Positions 1-8,654 of a stretch of 24,112 bases of DNA are shown piece by piece. Each line of letters opens with the position of its first letter. Positions within the stretch are counted from its first letter, which is position 1. The translations under genes and the position numbers were made by a program. The notes under the pieces are model-generated. The model saw only the letters and a program-made list of their open reading frames with translations. It made no database searches and had not been told where the DNA came from. This DNA is from CBFIDA01 sp965661085 (lineage in GTDB: Bacteria; Pseudomonadota; Gammaproteobacteria; Comchoanobacterales; Comchoanobacteraceae): contig CBFIDA010000013.1 in the NCBI GenBank assembly GCA_965661085.1, positions 1-24,112 on the forward strand. The letters are read 5' to 3'.

Positions 1-541
1 TCTCTCCTGGTATCCAATACAATGTTTGATAATACCTGGCTTCTTCAATGGACTGATGCACGTCAAACATGGCACGGTGTGCATCACGATCGTCTTTTGG
101 GAACGGGCGTGGATCGGTGCCCCAAAGATCATGTGCAATTTTAAATGACGAGACATCCAAATTACGATAGTGAAAGAACGATGCCAATGATGGCATGTGC
201 TGCTCTAAAAACTTTCGATCGGTGCCAATGCTGTTGCCACACATGGGACTGGTCCCTGCCTTCACATGATTGCTTAAAAATTGCAAAACTTGCTTTTCTG
301 CCTCAGCACATGTCAACTTGCTTGCTCGAACGGCGTCAGTCAAGCCGGATGCACCATGATGGGAGGTGCACCAATCGTCCATCGCATCCAAAACAGCATT
401 GGGCTGATGGATGATGAGATTGGGCCCTTCCAACAACCATTGCAATTTTAGGTCAGTGACGATGACTGCAATTTCAAGAATGGCATGCTTTTTGGGACAC
501 AATCCAGACATTTCCAGATCCAACCATATCAACTTATCCAC
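1..541 (-). CDS. orn: Oligoribonuclease (3'-to-5' exoribonuclease), C-terminal end cut by window edge
   Basis: Orn degrades 2-5 nt RNA oligomers to mononucleotides in the cytoplasm, the last step of RNA turnover, and also degrades pGpG. The minus-strand frame is open from about 550 to base 1 and encodes 180 visible residues, almost the family's usual length of about 181, so the stop should lie just outside. All DEDDh exonuclease motifs are visible: LIWLDLEMSGL near the N terminus (Asp and Glu), CGNSIGTDRKF in the middle (Asp), and DAHRAMFDV near the C terminus (His and Asp). The HYRNLDVSS segment also fits. I chose GTG at 541 because GAGAG lies about 6 nt upstream; TTG at 547 is the alternative, and an in-frame TGA at 551-553 excludes anything longer. 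The product is certain; only the exact start and stop are open. Confidence 0.93.
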   Translation of the reverse strand, partial: MDKLIWLDLEMSGLCPKKHAILEIAVIVTDLKLQWLLEGPNLIIHQPNAVLDAMDDWCTSHHGASGLTDAVRASKLTCAEAEKQVLQFLSNHVKAGTSPMCGNSIGTDRKFLEQHMPSLASFFHYRNLDVSSFKIAHDLWGTDPRPFPKDDRDAHRAMFDVHQSIEEARYYQTLYWIPGE

Positions 542-635
542 GTTCAACTCTCACATGTATGGATGCTCATTATGGCACATGTGTATCCAAACACCAATCC
601 TCAACACACTTCAATTGCCCACTCAAAAGACACCG

Positions 636-855
636 TTACTTGAGCAGCGTGCGCATCTCTTTTTGCGACCAATTTACCTTATGGTTTTATCCTCGGCACA
701 CATGTCAAGCAATGCCTTGACTGATTCATCGCTCAACACCTCTTATCAATGGCTTGACATCCAATATTGGACGCTGTGATGACCATCAATGCCATCTTCT
801 GCCCAAAACATCAAATCACAAAATCCTTTGCCTCAAATTGATTTTTTGTGTTCAC
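636..855 (-). pseudogene. Possible decayed small protein gene upstream of orn (unrecognised)
   Basis: No intact ORF is present, but one minus-strand reading looks protein-like across frames. A GTG at 855 opens MNTKNQFEAKDF. A one-base shift then continues into DLMFWAEDGIDGHHSVQYW, the same frame meets TGA TAA at about 742-747, resumes as LSDESVKALLDMCAEDKTI, and after another one-base shift ends VNWSQKEMRTLLK-stop at 636. That would be a product of about 75 residues carrying two frameshifts and two nonsense codons. Its composition (balanced acidic and hydrophobic residues) differs from the His/Cys/Met-rich look of shadow frames here. I do not recognise a family. It could also be chance readthrough in non-coding DNA. 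Confidence 0.33.
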
Positions 856-1121
856 ATGGACATTGCATGCTCCATGCCATCACAACTTGGGGCAACACAC
901 ATGAACAATGAAGGCCAAGATGTTGAAAACATAACACCTCTTCCGCTACCACGCCGACACATAAACATCTGAATCAGGCTTTGTGCTTCACATGGATGTT
1001 TCATGCACCATACAAGCGAAATTCAGGACAATTAACTTTAATTATGGCATTTACACAACTGAAAATAATACTAAAAACACTGAATCATACCCGTATAGAT
1101 ACGCTTGGATCATGCTTCACC

Positions 1122-1340
1122 TTAAAAGCCCAATGCAATGATCCACCCAACTTGCCTGATACGTTTTGATCCATAGGCATGATGCCCCATGTTTGTACCG
1201 TACAGAGGACGCATCATATCTCTATCGACTTCATTGAAATCACGCCGCAATTGAACTGCCTTACAACATTTTTTTCAGGTGGGCATGGTCAAGGTCCACG
1301 CATGTCTTCTAAACTTGATCTTTCTCATGCTGTTCGTCAT
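1122..1340 (-). pseudogene. Possible remnant gene with an internal stop (unrecognised), or a 42-residue small ORF
   Basis: On the minus strand a frame opens at ATG 1340 (MTNSMRKIKFRRHAW), hits a TGA at 1275-1277, and continues for 50 codons to TAA at 1122. The second part contains LRRDFNEVDRDMMRPLYG, then GSKRIRQVGWIIALGF, which reads like real protein. Alternatively the second part is a short gene of its own: a TTG at 1250 has AAGG about 8 nt upstream and would give 42 residues. No family is recognised. It lies between orn and plsY on the strand opposite plsY. A decayed gene is the preferred but weak reading. Confidence 0.28.
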
Positions 1341-1372
1341 ACTGCAAAAAAATTGACGGAGTCACCACTGGT

Positions 1373-1951
1373 ATGGACATGCTCATCTTAACCCTCTTGA
1401 TGTACTTGATTGGTGGCATCAATGCCAGCATCCTTTTGTGTCGCATCATGGGCAAACGTGATCCCAGAACCACGGGTTCAAAAAATGCAGGCAGCACCAA
1501 TGTCCTGCGTGCCCATGGTGCTGTTTTGGCTGGGTGCACCCTTTTGCTCGACATGTTAAAAGGGTGCATCCCAATCTATGGCTTGTTGTTGTCGCATGCC
1601 TCGATGACCAACATGCCTTTGTGGACCACTGCACTTTGCCTTGGTCATGTTTTTCCGCTGTTCTTTGGTTTTCGTGGTGGCAAGGGTGTTGCCGTCACAG
1701 CAGGCATAGCTTTGGCCTTGGCGCCCTTTGGCTTGCTCGTTGGTCTTTGCATTTGGGGGGGCATTGTACGCGTCACCCGCCTGGTTTCATTGGCATCCAT
1801 CCTTGCGTCCATGGCTTTGGCCTTCTATCCTTGGTTGTTTCCCATGGCACATCCATGGAGTCTCACTTTGCCATGCATCATCGTTGTGATGGCACACCAC
1901 AGCAACATGAAGAGATTGGTGCAAAAGACTGAAAAAAAGATTCAGTTTTGA
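1373..1951 (+). CDS. plsY: Acyl-phosphate:glycerol-3-phosphate acyltransferase PlsY
   Basis: PlsY is the inner-membrane enzyme that transfers an acyl group from acyl-phosphate to glycerol-3-phosphate, giving lysophosphatidic acid, the first step of phospholipid synthesis. The 192-residue protein is hydrophobic throughout and carries the family signatures in order: GSKNAGSTNVLR at about 36-47, GHVFPLFFGFRGGKGVAV at about 91-108 (glycine-rich substrate site), and HHSNMKRLVQKTEKK near the C terminus. Length is close to the E. coli protein (205). The start ATG has GGAG 11 nt upstream; a second ATG two codons later is possible. It converges on tsaD with a 27-nt gap, and plsY and tsaD are commonly adjacent in gammaproteobacteria. 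The region upstream holds no intact gene. Confidence 0.96.
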   Translation: MDMLILTLLMYLIGGINASILLCRIMGKRDPRTTGSKNAGSTNVLRAHGAVLAGCTLLLDMLKGCIPIYGLLLSHASMTNMPLWTTALCLGHVFPLFFGFRGGKGVAVTAGIALALAPFGLLVGLCIWGGIVRVTRLVSLASILASMALAFYPWLFPMAHPWSLTLPCIIVVMAHHSNMKRLVQKTEKKIQF

Positions 1952-1978
1952 ACATGTCGGCAGCCCACCTCATGGCAT

Positions 1979-3028
1979 TCAAGATCGAACACACCATTCT
2001 GAGGTGTATGCCACCAAATCGAATCTGGGCTGAATAAGCATTTGATCCGATGCCAATGCTGCGAAACCTTGCTGCATATGCATCAAACCGGCATAGGCAA
2101 TCATGATGCCATTATCGGTACTCATTGAAAGCGGCGGGACACAAAGCTGGCCACCTTGGTCGGTGACCGCTTTTGACATGCTGGATCGTATCGTATGATT
2201 GGCGGCCACACCACCACACAAATAGGTTTGTTGAATGCCAGAATGTGCCATTGCAAGGGTCATTTTTTTCGTCAGCACCTCACACACTGCGGATTGAAAT
2301 GATGCAGCCAAATTGGCTCGGTCTGTTTGATTTTGATCGCACGCTTTCCAAGCATGCAATACCGCTGTCTTGAGACCACTGAAACTCATGTTCAATGTGC
2401 CATCATGCAGCATTGGCCTTGGCAATTTGAATGCATCCGCGACACCTTCCTTCGCCAGGGCCTCAATATGAGGCCCGCCAGGATAAGGCAGATGCAACAA
2501 TTTTGCAGTCTTGTCAAAGGCTTCACCAACTGCATCATCCAACGTTTCACCCAAAATGGCATACATGCCATGGCCCCGCGCTTCAATGATCATGGTGTGC
2601 CCCCCGGAGACCAACAAAATCAAAGCTGGAAATGTTGCGTCCGGCAGCACGGCCGATAAAATATGCCCCTCCAAGTGGTGAATTGGGAAAATGGGTTTCC
2701 CCACCAAATGCCCTAGGGTAATGGCAAAAGTGGCTCCCATCATCAAGGAACCTGCCAACCCTGGACCACAAGTGTATGCAATGGCATCGATGGCCTTGGC
2801 ATCAATCTGACTGTCGCGCATGGCAGCTTGCCACAGTGGCAAAATACGCAAACAATGATCTCTGGATGCCAGCTCAGGCACCACGCCACCCCAGGCTTGG
2901 TGTATGTCGATCTGAGAGTGCAACTGGTGCGCCAGCACACCATCGTGTTCGTGCACCACAGCTATCGCAGTTTCATCACATGAAGATTCAATGCCCATCA
3001 CAATGATGGGCTTACGTGCAGCGTGCAT
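1979..3028 (-). CDS. tsaD: tRNA N6-adenosine threonylcarbamoyltransferase TsaD
   Basis: TsaD (Kae1/Qri7 family) transfers the threonylcarbamoyl group from threonylcarbamoyl-AMP to A37 of ANN-decoding tRNAs, working with TsaB and TsaE; tsaB is at the other end of this window. Motifs in order: GIESSCDETAIAVV near residue 12, the iron-binding HHLEGH at about 117-122, VSGGHT, SFSGLKT and CGGVAANHTIR. The frame is open up to an ATG at 3061, but the ATG at 3028 has AGGA 8 nt upstream and gives 349 residues, closer to the usual 337-345, so I chose it. The longer start lacks a ribosome-binding site. It converges with plsY and diverges from accA. Confidence 0.96.
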   Translation of the reverse strand: MHAARKPIIVMGIESSCDETAIAVVHEHDGVLAHQLHSQIDIHQAWGGVVPELASRDHCLRILPLWQAAMRDSQIDAKAIDAIAYTCGPGLAGSLMMGATFAITLGHLVGKPIFPIHHLEGHILSAVLPDATFPALILLVSGGHTMIIEARGHGMYAILGETLDDAVGEAFDKTAKLLHLPYPGGPHIEALAKEGVADAFKLPRPMLHDGTLNMSFSGLKTAVLHAWKACDQNQTDRANLAASFQSAVCEVLTKKMTLAMAHSGIQQTYLCGGVAANHTIRSSMSKAVTDQGGQLCVPPLSMSTDNGIMIAYAGLMHMQQGFAALASDQMLIQPRFDLVAYTSEWCVRS

Positions 3029-3172
3029 GGCATGGATCCTAAAACGGGTTGATCTCAACATAACATTTTTTTAGGGACTGTCTCAATCCATGTGCACCAC
3101 TCATCAAAGAAACTCTGGCTTTTTGCCACAATTTGTGTAAAATGGTGGCGTTGATTTTTATTGGAGCAATCA

Positions 3173-4141
3173 ATGATTTATGATAACCAAAACATCGAGT
3201 TTTTGCCTTTTGAAAAGCCCATTGCTGAACTCGAAGCCAGAATTCATGAACTCAAACATGCCACATCAGGCACAGAGGTTAACATTGCCGAAGAAGTCAG
3301 CATGCTTCAAGAAAAGAGCCATCAACTGACCACAAGCATTTTCAAAAAACTCAAACCCAATCAAATTGTTCAGGTGGCCAGACATCCAAGCCGACCGCAT
3401 TTTAAAGATTATACCCACCTGATCTTTCAACAATTCATTGAACTGCATGGTGATCGCGCCATGGCAGACGGTCAGGCCATCTTGGGTGGACTTGCTGTAT
3501 TTGATGAGCAGCCAGTGATGATCATTGGTCATCAAAAAGGTCGTGAAACCAAAGAAAAAGTGCGACACAACTTCGGCATGCCAAGACCTGAGGGGTACCG
3601 AAAAGCACTGCGTTTGATGAAAATGGCTGAAAAATTTGGCATGCCCATCATCACATTCATTGACACACCTGGTGCATATCCTGGCATGGATGCGGAAGAG
3701 CACAATCAAAGTGGCGCCATTGCACAAAACATCTATGAAATGTCAAAACTACGCACCCCCATCATTGCGATTGTTGTGGGGGAAGGCGGCTCTGGTGGTG
3801 CATTGGCCATTGGGGTCAGTGATGTGACACTGATGCTGCAGTACAGTGTCTACTCTGTCATTTCACCAGAAGGCTGCGCCAGCATTCTATGGAAGAGTGC
3901 AGATAAGGCCGATGAGGCAGCACAAGCATTGGGCCTCACTGCAGATAAAATTCACCAAATGGGTCTCGTTGATGGCGTCATCCCCGAACCCAATGGGGGC
4001 GCACATCGCAATCATCGTGAAACAGCACAACACATTGCATTGACCATCAAACAGCATCTTGCCGCACTTCAATCACAAAGCATCGATACCTTACTCGATA
4101 AGCGGTATGAAAAGCTCATGCTCAAACACATTGACACATGA
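3173..4141 (+). CDS. accA: Acetyl-CoA carboxylase, carboxyltransferase subunit alpha
   Basis: AccA pairs with AccD (not in this window) to move the carboxyl group from carboxybiotin to acetyl-CoA, forming malonyl-CoA for fatty acid synthesis in the cytoplasm. The 322-residue product has the usual N-terminal FLPFEKPIAELEARI coiled segment, then FIELHGDRAMADGQAI, FGMPRPEGYRKALRLM, ITFIDTPGAYPGMDAEE, the oxyanion region VVGEGGSGGALAIG and YSVISPEGCASILWK, all typical. Length matches E. coli (319). A TTG at 3161 would extend it by four residues, but GGAG at 3163-3166 sits correctly for the ATG at 3173. Its stop overlaps the tilS start (ATGA), so the two genes are probably translationally coupled. 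Confidence 0.97.
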   Translation: MIYDNQNIEFLPFEKPIAELEARIHELKHATSGTEVNIAEEVSMLQEKSHQLTTSIFKKLKPNQIVQVARHPSRPHFKDYTHLIFQQFIELHGDRAMADGQAILGGLAVFDEQPVMIIGHQKGRETKEKVRHNFGMPRPEGYRKALRLMKMAEKFGMPIITFIDTPGAYPGMDAEEHNQSGAIAQNIYEMSKLRTPIIAIVVGEGGSGGALAIGVSDVTLMLQYSVYSVISPEGCASILWKSADKADEAAQALGLTADKIHQMGLVDGVIPEPNGGAHRNHRETAQHIALTIKQHLAALQSQSIDTLLDKRYEKLMLKHIDT

Positions 4142-5478
4142 CGCTGATTGAACATCTTAAGCGTCAGTGCTTACATCATGGCATTGACCACCGAACACAT
4201 GTTGTGGTGGCATACAGTGGTGGCGTTGATTCCACAGCTTTATTGCATGCTTGCGGTCAGATCATGTCGTCTTTTGCCTCTCTTCAAGCCATGCACGTGC
4301 ACCATGGCATGCATGATGATGCAGACCGATGGGCACACCACTGTTTAAGTTTTTCTCAGCAGCTTGGCATTCCTTGTACAACCGCCCATGTGCACCATGT
4401 TGGGTCAAACAGCAGCAATTTGGAATGCCAATTGCGTGATGCCCGCCATCATTTTTTGGCGCAAACCATCACCACAAGCCAACATGTTTTGTTGATGGCG
4501 CATCACCTAGAAGACAATTTGGTCACGCAATTGAAACGCATGTTCACCGGATCTGGACCCATTGGTTTGGTCGGCATTCGGGCCTGTCGAGCCTTTGGTA
4601 AAGGGCGACTCATCAGACCTCTTCTGTCACTCCCTAAAAAAATATTGCAAGATCATGTCGAACATCACCAATGCCCATGGGTGTTGGATCCAAGCAATCT
4701 CGACATGCGCTTTGAGCGCAACGTCATTGAAAAAAAACTGCTGCCCATCATTCAGACCCAATGGCCTGGCATGGCATCGGCCATGGACACCATGGCGCAA
4801 AAACAACAATGCCATGTGGACATAGCGAAAGATATGGCCATCATGGATGTTCTGGCACACATGCGTGGCGGAACATCACTGCATCTTAACACGTCACAAC
4901 TCAGTGCAGCCAGACAACTCAACATGTTGTCTCATTGGTTGCAACAACACCATGCCATCGATGTGCCACACACCACAATGATGCCTTTTGTCGAACAATG
5001 CCGCAAGAAACGCCGTGGCCGACATCCAGCATTAAAAATCACGCCCATGTGGACCCTGCGTCATCATGACGACCACATGCATTTGTGTCCAGCCACACCA
5101 CAAAAATTCAGCATCAGAACCTGGGTTGATCTCAGCATCCCATGCTCACTCAGCAAAGATACGACCCTGATCACAACAGCAGGATGCATGCGCCCTCCTA
5201 CAGATTCTGAAACCGTCACGGTTCGGTTTAGGGAACATGGCCAGCGGATCAAACTGCACAACAAAAACCATCATCAATCGATCAAAAAATTGATGCAAGA
5301 TTGGCGCATTCCACCATGGGAACGTCACCGTGTCCCCATGATTTTTTACAATGAAACATGCAGCTGCATTGTCGGCCATGCCATCTGTGCGGGGTTTCAC
5401 CATGATGGCGAAGATGGCATTGCGTTTGACGTCAAAACATTGGCACAACCAGAGGCAGCCATTCACAGCGCAGCATAA
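4138..5478 (+). CDS. tilS: tRNA(Ile)-lysidine synthase
   Basis: TilS ligates lysine to C34 of the CAU-anticodon tRNA-Ile using ATP, switching both its charging and decoding from Met to Ile; it is normally essential. The 446-residue protein begins with the PP-loop ATPase signature VVVAYSGGVDSTALLHACG (SGGVDST at 27-33), followed by MHVHHGMHDDADRW. The usual HLDDQxETxLxxLxRGSG motif is altered: here it reads HHLEDNLVTQLKRMFTGSG, replacing the conserved D, Q, E and the Lys-Arg pair. Central and C-terminal domains (ERNVIEKKLLPII; VTVRFREHGQRIKL; LMQDWRIPPWERHRVPMI) are well kept, so the gene is intact. It overlaps accA by 4 nt and converges on mutM with a 19-nt gap. Confidence 0.93.
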   Translation: MTLIEHLKRQCLHHGIDHRTHVVVAYSGGVDSTALLHACGQIMSSFASLQAMHVHHGMHDDADRWAHHCLSFSQQLGIPCTTAHVHHVGSNSSNLECQLRDARHHFLAQTITTSQHVLLMAHHLEDNLVTQLKRMFTGSGPIGLVGIRACRAFGKGRLIRPLLSLPKKILQDHVEHHQCPWVLDPSNLDMRFERNVIEKKLLPIIQTQWPGMASAMDTMAQKQQCHVDIAKDMAIMDVLAHMRGGTSLHLNTSQLSAARQLNMLSHWLQQHHAIDVPHTTMMPFVEQCRKKRRGRHPALKITPMWTLRHHDDHMHLCPATPQKFSIRTWVDLSIPCSLSKDTTLITTAGCMRPPTDSETVTVRFREHGQRIKLHNKNHHQSIKKLMQDWRIPPWERHRVPMIFYNETCSCIVGHAICAGFHHDGEDGIAFDVKTLAQPEAAIHSAA

Positions 5479-5497
5479 AACCATCTTTGCTCTTAAG

Positions 5498-6307
5498 TCA
5501 TGATTGACATGTGGGACATGCCACAGTTTGTCGACCGGACATTTTAAATCCTTCAAGCATTGTACCACAGTGCTTGCATGGAGTGTTGGCACCCCCATAC
5601 ACATTCAGGATTTGCTGGAAGTAACCAGCCTTGCCATCAAGATGCGCAAAATCCTTCAAGGTTGTGCCCCCTTGGTCAATGGCTTTTTGAAGCACGCACT
5701 TTGTCGCATCAACCAATGCCTGCGCCTCCTTTGCCAGCAAAGATTGTGCAGGTCTTCTTGGATCGATGCCTGCCATAAACAAAGCCTCATTGGCATAAAT
5801 ATTGCCTACACCAACCACATGCCGACTGTTCATCAGTATGTGCTTGATGGGGGACTTGCTGCGACGTGCTGCTTGCAGCAAATGAGCGGCGTGCCATGCA
5901 TCTGTCAGTGGTTCTGGCCCCAAATGCTGCAGTCTCGGGTCATCACGATCACAAGCATACCACATGACACTGCCAAATCTACGAGGATCACAGAAACGCA
6001 AGGACATCGAACCCATGGTCCAAATCACATGGTCATGTTTGGCCCAAGGTGCTGATTTAGACAACCATTTGAGTTGACCACTCATGCCAAGATGCAACAC
6101 CACAACACCTGAGTTGAGCGTCATGATAATGTATTTACTACGTCGGCTCACACACTGGATGGTTTGGTGTGTCACATTGGCTTCAAAATGTTGCAGAATT
6201 GGCCAACGCAAATCGCGGCGACGGACCATGACACTGTCAACCTGTAGCCCAAGGACATGGCCTCGTAGCATCTGCGCCAACGTTTCAACTTCTGGCAATT
6301 CTGGCAT
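5498..6307 (-). CDS. mutM: Formamidopyrimidine-DNA glycosylase (Fpg/MutM)
   Basis: MutM removes oxidised purines such as 8-oxoguanine and then cleaves the abasic site (base excision repair). The 269 residues match the family length. The N terminus MPELPEVETLAQML supplies catalytic Pro2 and Glu3; RRSKYIIM at about 55-62 carries the conserved Lys; VVLHLGMSGQLKW, GVGNIYANEALFMAGIDP and a C-terminal zinc finger (CKHC, then CPTCQ, with the conserved Arg in GRQTVACP) complete the set. The start is fixed by the catalytic proline at position 2; the ribosome-binding site is weak. It converges with tilS, and groEL lies upstream on the same strand behind a terminator, so mutM probably has its own promoter in 6308-6380. 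Confidence 0.96.
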   Translation of the reverse strand: MPELPEVETLAQMLRGHVLGLQVDSVMVRRRDLRWPILQHFEANVTHQTIQCVSRRSKYIIMTLNSGVVVLHLGMSGQLKWLSKSAPWAKHDHVIWTMGSMSLRFCDPRRFGSVMWYACDRDDPRLQHLGPEPLTDAWHAAHLLQAARRSKSPIKHILMNSRHVVGVGNIYANEALFMAGIDPRRPAQSLLAKEAQALVDATKCVLQKAIDQGGTTLKDFAHLDGKAGYFQQILNVYGGANTPCKHCGTMLEGFKMSGRQTVACPTCQS

Positions 6308-6380
6308 GGTTCAATCTCATGAAAAGAAAAGGCAAGATCGCATGATTTTAACAAAATCATCACTCACGCTCCATCATCGA

Positions 6381-6418
6381 GCAAAAAAAAACCCGCAACA
6401 TGTGCGGGTTTTTTTTGC
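6381..6418 (-). terminator. Rho-independent terminator of groES-groEL
   Basis: A GC-rich stem, ACCCGCA pairing with TGTGCGGGT around a 3-nt loop, is flanked by a run of A on one side and T on the other. It starts 12 nt past the groEL stop. Read on the minus strand it ends in a long U tract; the A run on the other side makes it potentially bidirectional, though no plus-strand gene ends nearby. Confidence 0.9.
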
Positions 6419-6430
6419 GATGGGCAAGGA

Positions 6431-8104
<1,674 letters not shown>

Positions 8105-8114
8105 AATGTGCTCC

Positions 8115-8459
8115 TTATTGTGCAGTTTCGATGGCAAGAATGTCTTCAACCTTTAAAATGGTTGCTTGAACACCTTGTATGTTGATTTCAGTACCGGAGT
8201 ACTTGCTGTAGTAAACCGTTTGGCCTGCTTGAACAGGTATACGGATGGTCTGACCGTTGTCATCGGTCTTTTCTGGGCCCACAGCTACAATGTAGCCTTT
8301 GCCAGATACTTCTTTGTTGGTGGCAGACAACACGATGCCGCCAGATGATGTGGTTTCTTGATTGGCCACCAAAACCACCAATCCAGCGAGGGGCTTCACT
8401 TGTTGCTGAATCATGGTGATGGTACTACTGTCCAATCCTGTTGTGGTTGTCACGGTCAT
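8115..8459 (-). CDS. groES: 10-kDa co-chaperonin GroES with N-terminal extension
   Basis: GroES caps the GroEL chamber. The family is recognised from the mobile loop ETTSSGGIVLSATNKE (with the GroEL-binding IVL tripeptide), GKGYIVAVGP, VQAGQTVYYSKYSGTEI and the C-terminal ILKVEDILAIE. At 114 residues it is about 17 longer than the usual 96-97. The extra residues are at the N terminus (MTVTTTTGLDSSTITMIQQQ), and the nearly universal PLHDRVIVK is changed to PLAGLVVLVA, losing the Asp and Arg. The start is well supported by AGGAG 8 nt before ATG 8459. It is the first gene of the groES-groEL operon, downstream of a heat-shock-type promoter. Confidence 0.94.
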   Translation of the reverse strand: MTVTTTTGLDSSTITMIQQQVKPLAGLVVLVANQETTSSGGIVLSATNKEVSGKGYIVAVGPEKTDDNGQTIRIPVQAGQTVYYSKYSGTEINIQGVQATILKVEDILAIETAQ

Positions 8460-8508
8460 GGTCTATTCTCCTAAACATACGTGATGAGCATTTTGGCTCG
8501 ACTTGAAT

Positions 8509-8539
8509 AGTATATGGGGCCATGTTTGTATTCTTCAAG
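8509..8539 (-). promoter_or_regulatory. Heat-shock (sigma32-type) promoter overlapping a sigma70-type promoter for groES-groEL
   Basis: Read on the minus strand, CTTGAA (8534-8539) is followed after 14 nt by CCCCATAT (8512-8519), an excellent match to the sigma32 consensus. A sigma70-like pair overlaps it: TTGAAG (8533-8538), 18 nt, TATACT (8509-8514). Transcription would start about 40 nt before the groES start codon. This suggests both basal and heat-induced expression. Confidence 0.88.
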
Positions 8540-8654
8540 GCCTATCGACATTCTTTTTAGGATGGGCATGTCAACCCCATGTCAACGAACAATCTCATCA
8601 CGCAAAATCCATGGCCAAACAGACCATCATCATGTTAACATCATTAAAAAATTC

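Noticed and set aside
8514..8654. Longer dapE N terminus from ATG 8514
   Set aside because: The extra 47 residues have no DapE similarity and the region carries the groES promoter on the other strand; GGAG-type sites are lacking.
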